Assembly (NCBI GenBank): GCA_024224995.1
Contig: JAAENB010000250.1
Span: 1-13,367 of the forward strand
Source: a bacterium
GTDB taxonomy: Bacteria > Spirochaetota > UBA4802 > UBA5550
Direction: 5' to 3'
Length of the DNA stretch: 13,367 nt
The notes beneath the pieces were generated by a model. That model was not told where the DNA came from and made no database searches. It saw only the letters and a program-made list of their open reading frames with translations. Each line of letters starts with the position of its first letter. Within the stretch, counting starts at the first letter, position 1. The position numbers and the translations under genes were made by a program. This document shows positions 5,111-13,367 of this stretch, one piece after another.

Positions 5111-8100
5111 TTATTTCTTTTTTATAATTAACATGGTTACATCATCATTGGTTTTGTACCCGTTCAGGGCGTGGAGGATATCATCCTTTATTTTTTTCGG
5201 GGATTTTTCGTTCGATTTTCCTACTACCGCTGCCAGGTTTTCCTGGGAGAACATTTCGCCGCTGTTGTCTTTTGCTTCCGTAATGCCGTCGGTATAGAGC
5301 AGGAGAATGTCGCCGCTGTCCAGGGTAAATTCAAAGTCTTCGTTGCGCCTGCCCAGGTCACTCATGAGACCCAGCCATAAACCATCGGTTTCAATAAATT
5401 CAATACTACCCGTTCCTGCCCGGTACACAATAAACTCCAGGTGATGACCGGAATGAATAATTTTCCCGTCCCCGTGAACCGCAAGAACACTTATGGTCAT
5501 ATATTTGTCTTCTTTAAGTTTTTCTACGTTATAGCTAATAGCCCGGTTAACAATAGACAACAGCCGCGCAGGAGTAATATCGCGATTCTCCCGCACTATT
5601 GTCTGGATCGCGGTCTGGACCATCATCATTACCAGGCCTGCGGGTACGCCATGGCCGGAAACATCACCTATAACCAGCCAGTCCGCTATCGTGCCGTTAA
5701 TCACATCATAATAATCACCGCCAACTTCATCGGCAGAGATCATATGCCCGCAAATAGTATACCCTTCAATAGAAGGATCTTCGGGCAGAAGGATCGTCTG
5801 TATTTTTGCTGCCAGTTTCATTTCACCCCAGAGCGCGTCTCTTGCTTTTTTTAACTCCCGGGTCCGTTCCATTACTTTCTCTTCAAGATTTGCATAGAGC
5901 CGGGCATTGTCAATGGATACCGCGGCCTGGGAGGCTATTATTGAAAGAAGTCCCAATCGCTCGGTTTGAAAGGCGTTTTCCGTTAAGTTGTTTTCCAGGT
6001 ATAAAACTCCCGTAACATTACCCTGGTTGATCACGGGTATACAAAGAATGGACTTTGGTTTTCGCTCCGCAATATAGGGATCGGATGAAAATGTCGGGTC
6101 ATTGGACGCGTCATTCAAGAGCAGGAATTCTTTGGTCCTGGCTACATACCGGACCAGAGATTCTGAAAGTTCTTCACTCTTCTGAACAGGGATGGATTCC
6201 AGCACGGAAACCTCTTGACTGCCGATGCGGTCGGAAGCTTCAATCGTGAATACGCCTTTTGTTTCCAGGATAAGAAATCCCTTTTCAGCGCCGGCATTCT
6301 CAATAACAAGCTTTAATATCTTTTCAAGAAGAGTCCCCAATATAATTTCACCTGAAATGGCCTGTGAAGCCTTGAGCGCGGTAGAGAAATCGAGCAAATT
6401 GGAAGCGGCAGTGGTCGTAACCATGGGAGTTTCGAGTATGCTGCCTGTCCCTTTTGTGGACGTCGACCGCGTTGCGGTTCGTGTTGCTCTTCTTGTTCCG
6501 GACCTTGTTCCGGTTCCTATTGTGGTATCCCCGGTTCCGGGCGGGTTTTCCGCTGCGGTGTCGGGCAGAATGCTTGAATATTTTTCCTTGAGGAACAGTA
6601 TTTTCGCGTCTGCTCCCCATCTCTGGAATCCGTATACCGCGTTATGCATTGACAGGGCTGCAAAGTTGTTCTGCTCCTGCCGCAGCAGGTAGCGGGCGTA
6701 CAGTTCCTGGGCTATGGCCATATAATGGATAAACCTGTTTTCACCTGCCGATTGTATGGCTCGGGAATATAAGCTGTAAGCCTGGTCAATATTCCCGGCT
6801 AAATCTTCCAGCTCCGCTTGAACCAGGAGAAATTTATGAAGACAGTTCTCTTCGGCAAACAGCGACCATTGTTTCATTCGCTTCTGGTTGCGGTGGACTC
6901 CTTTGAGCAATTTTTTATTGCCCGCGCTTCTTACCAATGCTGTTATTATCAGGGAATGAAAAAAATAATGATCAACCTCGCATATGGATCCTTTTGAAGC
7001 ATCCAGGTATTGCCCGGATTTTTTTATCTCTTTGTATGCCGCTTCGTATTCTTCAAAGAGAAAATAGGTCATTGCCCGGTGCATAAAATGACGCTGTAAA
7101 ATAATCGGTATATCGTCATGAAGCATTTTTTCAACCAATTTGACTTCGGAAAAATTTTCATCATCAAGTGAGCCGCAGTTTACCGTCTCTCCTTTGAGAC
7201 ATTTTACAAACTGGATTACCGATTCGTTATATCGAAGCGCGCCGGGATCCCTGGACCGTATAATGAAATCATGGTATTTCTCGCAAATGTCCCGGACCTC
7301 TTCCAGGGGAGTGCCCAGGGCTATTTTCTCAAAGAGCATTGTCTGCTCGGAATAGACCGCGTAGCGTATATCTCCTGTTTCAAGGGAGAGCTTAAAGCTT
7401 TTTGATTCATATTCAATAGCCTTTTCAAGGTGTTCATCCCAGAGACTGAAGGCCACTCCAAAAAGACAGTAGATCTTTGCTTTTATGTTCGGATCAAAAT
7501 ATTGTTCGTTTACCCGGAGCGCCATCCGGGCAAAGCTGAGCGCTGAAGTCTCGTCTCCACCAACAATCCGTATAATGTAGGCATAGCTGATATACACAAA
7601 GGGAGAATAATGGCAATTGCCGTGTTTAAGAACAATTCTCAGCATAACACAGGTCATTACCGCCTGCATATACTGGCTGCTGAAAAAGGCAGACCCGATC
7701 CCGGACATTAATAAGTCCATTACCAGAACTATCTCCGGGTCTTTCATTTCCGGGAGCGTTAGCAGATCTTCGGGTTTTTTGCGGCCGAGTCTTTTTTTGC
7801 ATTTAAGAAGCTCTTTTGCTACGGAAAGCTTTCCCGGGCTGCCCGGTATTGTTATTCCCAGTAAGGCAAGCCCTTCCAGTATAATCGATACGGCTTCCGG
7901 GTGTTTTCCCAGGTTGCTTGTCATAATAGCCTGTAAGTTATAAAGCTCCGCTTTGTCGGAATTTGTTCTCGACTTGCTTATGACATATTCGAATATGCCA
8001 TTTGCCTTTTCAAAGTTCACGCCCAGGTATTCGCATTCTCCCAGTTCTTTATAACAGAAAAAGGCCAGGTTATAATTGGTATTCCAGGGATCTTTGGGCA

Positions 8101-10375
8101 GTAAGGATATTGCGGTTTCGAAATATTCAGCGCCCGAATTATAGGCTGTCGATTTTTTGGCTTTTTCTCCTGCCTGAATATTCAAATGAACCATATCCAT
8201 TTTTTCTTCATGAGGGATCAATTCCCGGCCCAGGTTGAGATGGTTAATCATCTGAAATATATTGTCGTGAATATCCGTTTCTTCGGTTTTTTCCAGTAAA
8301 AGCTTCCCAATCTTGAAGTGTAACCGTGTTTTTTCATCTTCCGGGATGAGGGAGTAGGCTGCTTCCTGTATCCTGTCGTGATGAAATTTATACAGGTCGT
8401 TCCCAAAACTAATAAAACCGTCATCAATGAGCGTTTCCAGGAGAGAAAGGGTTTCGTCAATTGGCCGCTCATATACAAGGGAAAGAATGTCAAGATCGAA
8501 GCGGTTCCCGATGCAGGCGCATGTTTTCATGATCTCAATGGACCGGGCCGGGAGCTTTGTTATTTTATTTTCCAGGAGCTCTACAACATTGTCGGTCACT
8601 TTCATCTGCCTGATTTTTGCCGTGTCCCAGAGCCAGCCTTTATGGGGATCAATGATAATCATGTTTTCTTCATACAATGTTTTGAGGAACTGGTTAATAA
8701 AGAATGGATTGCCGTTTGTTTTATTATGAATTATTTCCGACAAATCCCGGGAAACTTCAACGCTGCACCGCAAAAAATTCGAGACTAGTTCATTGACGTT
8801 TTCGATGCTCAGGTCTTCCAATACGATCCGGTTGATGAATTCTATATTGTCTTGTATTTCATCCAGGGTTATCATTACAATATGAGAAGAATTTACTTCC
8901 GTATCCCGGTATGCCCCTATGGTAAAGAGGTACTGTATATCGGGGTCTGTTGCCAGTATCTTTAAAAGATCCATACTGGCGGAGTCTGCCCACTGGAGAT
9001 CATCAAGAAAAATAACCAGGGGATGCTCCCAGGTGGCAAAGACACTTATGAAATTCCTGAATACTATCCGGAACCGGTTATGCGTCTCTTCCGGTCCCAG
9101 CTCCGGTACCGGGGGCTGGGCTCCCAGTATCAGTTCTATGTCGGGTATGACTTCTGAGATGATTTTGCCGTTTGGACCGAGCGCGTGGGCCAGGCTTTTC
9201 TTCCAGGTGTCTATGCGCTCCTGGTTTTCCGTAAGGAGCTGCCGTACCAGTCCCTGGAATGCCTGGATAATTGAACTGTATGGAATGGTTCCGGCATTCC
9301 GGTCGTATTTTCCCGAAATATAATATCCTCTCCGGGTAACTATTGTTTTATGGATCTCGTTTATAATTGCCGATTTTCCTATTCCCGGCGGCCCTTCCAC
9401 AAGCAGCAATTCCTTCTGACCCTGGCTTACCAGCTCAAATGCCGAAAGTAAAAGTTCGAGCTCTTCTTCCCTGCCTACCAGCACCTGGGGGATGTAAAAT
9501 TTTAGTGAAATATCGTTACGGCCTATTTCAAAAGATTCTATTTGCCCGGTGCCGGTTAAATTATCCAGGCACTGCCGGAAATCGGAATGAAGGCCAAAGC
9601 CATTCTGATATCGTTCTTCCGGGGTTTTTGCCATTAATTTGTGTATAATATCAGAAAGTATTTTTGGGATGGCCGGGTCCAATTCATTCAATGAACGCGG
9701 ATTACTTGCCAGGTGATGATGGATGATCCCCAGGGGATCGTCGGAGATAAAGGGGACTGCTCCGGCTAGCATTTCGTACAGGGTTATTCCCAGCGAATAA
9801 AAATCAGTTCGAAAATCGACTGCCCGGTTCATTCTTCCGGTCTGCTCCGGGGACATATATACCAGGGTCCCTTCAATAACATCGGGATTATAAATCTCTT
9901 CATTTTCCCTGGTTATTACCGATGAGATCCCAAAATCGATTAATTTGACTTTCCCTGATTTGAGATTGATAAGTATATTATTCGGCTTGATATCCTTATG
10001 AACGATATTCTGTTTATGCAGGCTGCCCAGGGTATGGGCAAGTTTTGACGCGATTTGTAAAAAGGCTTTGATGGTTATCTTCTTTGTTTTTAATATCTCT
10101 TTTAACGATATTCCATCGAAGTCTTCCAGTACCAGGGCAAAAAGCTCGTTCCGGTCTATGAGATCATAGGTTTTTACAATCCCTTCCAGTTCTATGTTTT
10201 TGATTAATTCATACTCGTGCTTGAAACGGGCTATTTCCGACCGGTTCGGATAACGGGATTTAAATAGTTTGATAATTTTTGTTCCGGACTCTCCCTCCTG
10301 TCGGCAGCGGTATACTGCTGCGTGCCTGGTTTCATCGATTTTTTCGAGTAAAGTGTAATCTGCTATTGTATCCAT
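5111..10375 (-). CDS. Giant Ser/Thr kinase-AAA ATPase-TPR-GAF-SpoIIE phosphatase signalling protein
   Basis: Cytoplasmic multidomain signalling protein, 1754 aa. Residues 7-270 are an Ser/Thr kinase: Lys36 in IIK, catalytic Asp128 in HKDIKPNN, DFG 147-149 and MSPEQTG after the activation loop. The glycine-rich loop is degenerate (KIDETRHAAVYR, no glycines), as in many relatives. Residues about 298-620 are an AAA_16/STAND-like ATPase with Walker A GPPGIGKS (328-335) and Walker B LVIFLDDLQWAD (453-464). About 620-1270 is helical and TPR-like. A Thr/Arg/Gly-rich linker (about 1277-1315) leads to a GAF domain (about 1325-1490), a coiled coil, and a PP2C/SpoIIE phosphatase (about 1520-1754). Its metal-binding acidic motifs are intact: VGGDYYD, IGDVSGHG, LLYTDGITEAKD and TNDDVTM. 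The gene starts 24 bp after the CNB-like gene stops, so the two are probably co-transcribed. The phosphatase may act on an anti-sigma-factor antagonist, as SpoIIE/RsbU do, but none is encoded here. Domain calls firm; substrates unknown. Confidence 0.93.
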   Translation of the reverse strand: MDTIADYTLLEKIDETRHAAVYRCRQEGESGTKIIKLFKSRYPNRSEIARFKHEYELIKNIELEGIVKTYDLIDRNELFALVLEDFDGISLKEILKTKKITIKAFLQIASKLAHTLGSLHKQNIVHKDIKPNNILINLKSGKVKLIDFGISSVITRENEEIYNPDVIEGTLVYMSPEQTGRMNRAVDFRTDFYSLGITLYEMLAGAVPFISDDPLGIIHHHLASNPRSLNELDPAIPKILSDIIHKLMAKTPEERYQNGFGLHSDFRQCLDNLTGTGQIESFEIGRNDISLKFYIPQVLVGREEELELLLSAFELVSQGQKELLLVEGPPGIGKSAIINEIHKTIVTRRGYYISGKYDRNAGTIPYSSIIQAFQGLVRQLLTENQERIDTWKKSLAHALGPNGKIISEVIPDIELILGAQPPVPELGPEETHNRFRIVFRNFISVFATWEHPLVIFLDDLQWADSASMDLLKILATDPDIQYLFTIGAYRDTEVNSSHIVMITLDEIQDNIEFINRIVLEDLSIENVNELVSNFLRCSVEVSRDLSEIIHNKTNGNPFFINQFLKTLYEENMIIIDPHKGWLWDTAKIRQMKVTDNVVELLENKITKLPARSIEIMKTCACIGNRFDLDILSLVYERPIDETLSLLETLIDDGFISFGNDLYKFHHDRIQEAAYSLIPEDEKTRLHFKIGKLLLEKTEETDIHDNIFQMINHLNLGRELIPHEEKMDMVHLNIQAGEKAKKSTAYNSGAEYFETAISLLPKDPWNTNYNLAFFCYKELGECEYLGVNFEKANGIFEYVISKSRTNSDKAELYNLQAIMTSNLGKHPEAVSIILEGLALLGITIPGSPGKLSVAKELLKCKKRLGRKKPEDLLTLPEMKDPEIVLVMDLLMSGIGSAFFSSQYMQAVMTCVMLRIVLKHGNCHYSPFVYISYAYIIRIVGGDETSALSFARMALRVNEQYFDPNIKAKIYCLFGVAFSLWDEHLEKAIEYESKSFKLSLETGDIRYAVYSEQTMLFEKIALGTPLEEVRDICEKYHDFIIRSRDPGALRYNESVIQFVKCLKGETVNCGSLDDENFSEVKLVEKMLHDDIPIILQRHFMHRAMTYFLFEEYEAAYKEIKKSGQYLDASKGSICEVDHYFFHSLIITALVRSAGNKKLLKGVHRNQKRMKQWSLFAEENCLHKFLLVQAELEDLAGNIDQAYSLYSRAIQSAGENRFIHYMAIAQELYARYLLRQEQNNFAALSMHNAVYGFQRWGADAKILFLKEKYSSILPDTAAENPPGTGDTTIGTGTRSGTRRATRTATRSTSTKGTGSILETPMVTTTAASNLLDFSTALKASQAISGEIILGTLLEKILKLVIENAGAEKGFLILETKGVFTIEASDRIGSQEVSVLESIPVQKSEELSESLVRYVARTKEFLLLNDASNDPTFSSDPYIAERKPKSILCIPVINQGNVTGVLYLENNLTENAFQTERLGLLSIIASQAAVSIDNARLYANLEEKVMERTRELKKARDALWGEMKLAAKIQTILLPEDPSIEGYTICGHMISADEVGGDYYDVINGTIADWLVIGDVSGHGVPAGLVMMMVQTAIQTIVRENRDITPARLLSIVNRAISYNVEKLKEDKYMTISVLAVHGDGKIIHSGHHLEFIVYRAGTGSIEFIETDGLWLGLMSDLGRRNEDFEFTLDSGDILLLYTDGITEAKDNSGEMFSQENLAAVVGKSNEKSPKKIKDDILHALNGYKTNDDVTMLIIKKK

Positions 10376-10399
10376 TATTCCCGGTGTTGAAACCTGGTT

Positions 10400-12862
10400 C
10401 TATAATTCCAGGAATTTGAAAAACTTTTCTATCTCTTCGGGGTGCTTCCCCTCCGCGTCCTGGTATTTTTTAAATCGTCTCTGGTAACCGTCGATTGTTT
10501 TCTTGTTGATATTCTTATACCGGTTGGCATATTGATTAAAGGCCGGCATTCCTTCAAGCTTCTCCCTGCTGTCTTTCGGAAAAGGGATGTATTTAAAAAA
10601 CATTCCCCGCACTAAATTATTAAGTTTCATTATTCCGTTTATTTCAAACATTACCCAGGTTAAATAATCATCGGCAAATCTATCCCGGTTGGTTCTGAGG
10701 CTTTTAAACCGTTCTTTTATTTTTTCTTTTGTTTCCGTTGTCAGTTTGTTGTTCTTTTTATAGGTGTTTACGTAATCAAAGTATTCCCCGGTTACGCCGC
10801 CGTCAATGGGATCGGCCCAGAGCGCTCCTTTAATGGTCTTGGTTAACTCCCAGCGAAAACAGGCAAAAGTATGAGCCATGTTTTTTTTCAAGTCTCCCAT
10901 GAAAAATGTTGGTACTACGATCCTTCCCCTGGACCGTTTATTGGTTCCGGCCAGTTCCTGCCAGAGCAGGGTCTTGGTTCCGTAAATGGGAAGTAATATT
11001 ATATAGGGTAATACCTCTTCCTGGATTATCTCCCGGGCATCTCCTATTTTTAATACTGTTTCCCTGAAAAAGACGGAAAAATCAATCCCCCGCAGATCCT
11101 GGACAATCTCTTCCACCTTTTGCTTCGACGTAAACATCGATTTTAAATTTCCTTTTACGGCGTGTCCCGTTAATATTGGAAAGGCTGTTGATGTGGAGCC
11201 GGAACAGACCGCTGAAGTATAGGCCAGTCTCTGGTCTATTTCATACATCACTTTACTAATGTGCTCGTCCGTGATTTTTTCCGTCTCTTCTCCTTTTTTT
11301 CTCCTGCCGCTGTGCTTTTCCTGTTCCCGTAAAAATCCCTCAAAGTTAAGACCCATTTCCGTTATACTGGGAACCTCTTCGGCATTGTAAATCTTTGTTA
11401 AAAATTCTGTTTCCATGAGGATGGGGATTTCTCCGGTTTTCTCCCGTACCCGGCCCAGCTCATTTAATTCCAGAACCTGGGACTCCTCCAGCAGCTCCTC
11501 ATCCATAAAACCGAAATTAAGCATCAGCTTTACGGGCCGCGGTATTGTTGATTCTATTTTACTCCGGATATATACCTGTTTATATAAATCCCAATACATT
11601 TTCGCAAGATGCCTTCGCAGCTTCCTGCCGTCCGATTCCGTGCTTAATGGATTGGTCATTGTCTTAAAATCATTCATCAGTTTGAGGAAACGATTCCGGA
11701 ATTCCATGTCTACAATCGCGAATTCAAATATCTGGTGCATTGAGCGTTTAAGACCTTTGAGGTCTTTTCCGCCGCCTGCTCCGGCTGTTTCTTGCGCTGT
11801 TTCTTCTGCCGCTTCCCGGGCTCCTGCCGGTTTTTTCGTTGTATAATATTGATGTATTTTTTTGATGCCGGGGTATACCTCGGTCATCTTTTTACCTGTC
11901 ATTTCTTCATAGACAGAGTTAATTTTTACGATCAAAGAGAGGTAATTCTTAAAAAATGCCGGATCAAGACGCTCACTGTTCTTCCATTCATCTCCGCCGC
12001 CTTTGTCTGCCAGGTACACGGACCAGCTTGCTTCTCCGGCAAATAACTGGGCAAGCTCCTTTTCCATGTGCTCGTAGATTGAGTCTACCAGGGTCAGGGT
12101 ATTTTCCAGTGCTTCCGACAACACTGAAAACATTGTTACCCCTATGGCGGGATCGGATTTTAGTATGCTTTTAAATAATGCCGGATCAAGTTTTAGAAAC
12201 CGCTTTATAAAATCATAATATTCCTGCTTCTCTTCTACTACTCGCTTCTCTTCCTTCAAATCATAGTTTTGGCCAAACAGTTGATCATTCGGGGCTATTA
12301 AAAATTTCGCGCTGAATTTCTCCGGAATTGTTCCCTTGTTCGCGGTAAACTCTATGTGCAGCGTCTCTGCTTTATCATCCAGATCCGGTGCCGCATTGCT
12401 TTCCGACAGTTCTTTATATATCAGGCTTATATTATCATTTACCCGGGATACATTCTGATAGAGTTTTATGAACTTCCCCGCGTCATTTGTGCATATATTG
12501 AGTACGTTATATAACTGCCTGAGAATTGTTGCTGTCTGGGATATATCCCCCGCTGCGATTGCTTTAAATCCGCCATTTTTGATTGGATACCGGGTTATGC
12601 TTGAATCCTCTGCCGCTCTTACGGTCATTGTGTTTGGCCCGGTAAAAAGTTTGGAAAATCCCGAGACCAGGGTCTTTCCTTTGATTGTTCCCACTCTTCT
12701 GCTCTTCGATAGTATAATATCCGCGTCCAGCCCGTTAAATTCTTCGGACGCTAACAATATTTCCAGGCTTCCCTGCTGCAGCAAGTATAGTCCGTCGGGC
12801 ATTGTGCCCTGTAGGAACAGGATTTCACCCTTTTTTAATACATTTCCACCGGTCTCTGCCAT
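10400..12862 (-). CDS. Large protein with degenerate cyclic-nucleotide-binding-like N-terminus, otherwise unrecognised
   Basis: An 820-aa probably cytoplasmic protein. Residues about 5-115 resemble a cNMP-binding (CRP-type) beta-roll: KKGEILFLQGTMPDGLYLLQ then GSLEILLA, and later TVRAAEDSSITRYPI. The phosphate-binding cassette that normally reads FGE...R(S/T)A is replaced by VSGFSKLFTGPNTMTVRA, which lacks the conserved Glu and Arg. Cyclic nucleotide binding is therefore doubtful. No helix-turn-helix follows. The remaining 700 residues are mostly helical and charged and I do not recognise them; an Ala/Glu/Gly-rich linker (about 343-367) splits them, and the final 200 residues are rich in aromatic and basic residues (for example VVPTFFMGD, CFRWEL, LTWVMFEING). 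No signal peptide or clear membrane segment. AGGAG stands 12 bp before ATG 12862, a rather long spacing. The kinase gene follows after 24 bp, suggesting a functional partnership, for example as a scaffold, substrate or input protein. That role is inference. Confidence 0.8.
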   Translation of the reverse strand: MAETGGNVLKKGEILFLQGTMPDGLYLLQQGSLEILLASEEFNGLDADIILSKSRRVGTIKGKTLVSGFSKLFTGPNTMTVRAAEDSSITRYPIKNGGFKAIAAGDISQTATILRQLYNVLNICTNDAGKFIKLYQNVSRVNDNISLIYKELSESNAAPDLDDKAETLHIEFTANKGTIPEKFSAKFLIAPNDQLFGQNYDLKEEKRVVEEKQEYYDFIKRFLKLDPALFKSILKSDPAIGVTMFSVLSEALENTLTLVDSIYEHMEKELAQLFAGEASWSVYLADKGGGDEWKNSERLDPAFFKNYLSLIVKINSVYEEMTGKKMTEVYPGIKKIHQYYTTKKPAGAREAAEETAQETAGAGGGKDLKGLKRSMHQIFEFAIVDMEFRNRFLKLMNDFKTMTNPLSTESDGRKLRRHLAKMYWDLYKQVYIRSKIESTIPRPVKLMLNFGFMDEELLEESQVLELNELGRVREKTGEIPILMETEFLTKIYNAEEVPSITEMGLNFEGFLREQEKHSGRRKKGEETEKITDEHISKVMYEIDQRLAYTSAVCSGSTSTAFPILTGHAVKGNLKSMFTSKQKVEEIVQDLRGIDFSVFFRETVLKIGDAREIIQEEVLPYIILLPIYGTKTLLWQELAGTNKRSRGRIVVPTFFMGDLKKNMAHTFACFRWELTKTIKGALWADPIDGGVTGEYFDYVNTYKKNNKLTTETKEKIKERFKSLRTNRDRFADDYLTWVMFEINGIMKLNNLVRGMFFKYIPFPKDSREKLEGMPAFNQYANRYKNINKKTIDGYQRRFKKYQDAEGKHPEEIEKFFKFLEL

Positions 12863-12929
12863 ATGCTTTTTATACTCCTGATTTTTACTGTTGAGACATT
12901 ATTTGCTGTTTGCGTTTTTGCCTTATTAG

Positions 12930-12958
12930 TATTTATCGGCATATTGGAAAAAAGTCAA
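12930..12958 (-). promoter_or_regulatory. Candidate internal promoter for the CNB-like and kinase genes
   Basis: On the minus strand TTGACT (12958-12953, five of six to TTGACA) is followed after 17 bp by TAAATA (12935-12930), with ATAAAT and TACTAAT nearby as alternative -10 boxes. The -35 overlaps the TGA stop of the HNH gene. If used, the large genes could be expressed without the HNH gene. The -10 match is weak. Confidence 0.3.
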
Positions 12959-13320
12959 GAGTTTCTTATATTTTCCATGTATTCCTCCCATTCCGTGGGC
13001 AGGAGGTTCTTTTTTTTGTTATTACACTCTTTGCAGGCTGCTGCGAGGTTCATTTTTTCCGATGTTCCCCCTCGCGCGAGAGGGATCTTATGATCCATTG
13101 TTAATTCGGCCGGAGGGAATTTTTTGCCGCAGTAGTAACAGGTTCCTGCCGATATTTTCTTCTTCCACCAGGCCGTTCCCCGTAACTCCCGGGCTTTCTG
13201 TTTTTCCTTACTCAGTGCGGCACTCTGCTCCGGCATTGCTCCGTATATATCCGGCTGCTTGTTCCTTCCCTTTTTATTCTTCTGCTTCTGTCTCTGCTGT
13301 TTACTGTCTTTATATGCCAT
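12955..13320 (-). CDS. Small HNH endonuclease-family protein
   Basis: A 121-aa protein with a His-Asn-His (beta-beta-alpha metal) nuclease fold, expected to bind a divalent metal and cut DNA. The core is textbook: CYYCG (Cys61, Cys64), LTMDHKIPLARGGTS (Asp76, His77), Asn91, and ACKECNNKKK (Cys96, Cys99). The four Cys residues probably bind a structural zinc. The first 50 residues are rich in Lys and Gln and may bind nucleic acid non-specifically. The first ATG at 13320 is preceded by GAGAG about 11 bp upstream. Compact stand-alone HNH proteins of this kind are common in bacterial chromosomes and their roles are mostly unknown, so neither restriction nor homing can be claimed. It lies 92 bp before the CNB-like gene on the same strand and may share a transcript with it. 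Confidence 0.87.
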   Translation of the reverse strand: MAYKDSKQQRQKQKNKKGRNKQPDIYGAMPEQSAALSKEKQKARELRGTAWWKKKISAGTCYYCGKKFPPAELTMDHKIPLARGGTSEKMNLAAACKECNNKKKNLLPTEWEEYMENIRNS

Positions 13321-13367
13321 ATTTTTTTTATTCTCTCAAGAAACTCTTTTTAAATAGAGCCGGTTCC

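Noticed and set aside
6225..6692. 155-codon plus-strand frame inside the kinase gene
   Set aside because: It lies antisense to the linker and GAF region of a protein with intact domains; the low-complexity linker DNA keeps the opposite frame open.
8378..8788. 136-codon plus-strand frame within the kinase gene
   Set aside because: Antisense shadow of the ATPase region, with no ribosome site or recognisable domain.
11415..11846. 143-codon plus-strand frame within the CNB-like gene
   Set aside because: Antisense shadow; Ser/Leu-rich composition comes from the reverse complement of charged helices.

Overview
The window reads as chromosomal DNA of a Gram-negative bacterium with a lipoprotein-rich envelope. 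A spirochaete (Spirochaetota) is my best guess. It rests on the very large Ser/Thr kinase-ATPase-GAF-SpoIIE signalling protein, a large protein with a CNB-like domain, a 7TM receptor fused to an AraC domain, and lipobox signal peptides on all four plus-strand products. No rRNA or universal marker gene is present, so the assignment is inference.

Layout. Positions 1-374 carry no convincing gene but hold a dense run of short, mostly GC-rich hairpins. From 375 to 5086 four plus-strand genes follow: a NamZ/DUF1343-type peptidoglycan exo-N-acetylmuramidase lipoprotein, two tandemly duplicated astacin-type (M12A) zinc metalloprotease lipoproteins, and a membrane receptor with a lipobox, a periplasmic beta-sandwich, seven membrane segments and a C-terminal AraC/XylS DNA-binding domain. 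The duplicated unit includes about 100 bp of upstream DNA that is better conserved than the coding sequence. A 46-bp perfect palindrome separates the second protease from the receptor gene.

From 13320 down to 5111 three minus-strand genes follow one another: a small HNH nuclease, an 820-aa protein with an N-terminal cyclic-nucleotide-binding-like domain and an unrecognised remainder, and the 1754-aa kinase/AAA ATPase/GAF/SpoIIE phosphatase. The last two are only 24 bp apart and are probably co-transcribed. The two gene sets converge with only 24 bp between their stops.

How they may work together (inference). The plus-strand set looks like an envelope module: wall-fragment hydrolysis, surface-anchored proteolysis, and a membrane-tethered one-component receptor whose sugar-binding-like outer domain could sense an envelope ligand and act directly on DNA. 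The minus-strand pair looks like an intracellular signalling unit in which a CNB-like protein is encoded with a protein that carries both kinase and phosphatase domains. The best candidates for something undescribed are the 820-aa protein with its kinase partner, the 7TM-AraC receptor, and the hairpin array.
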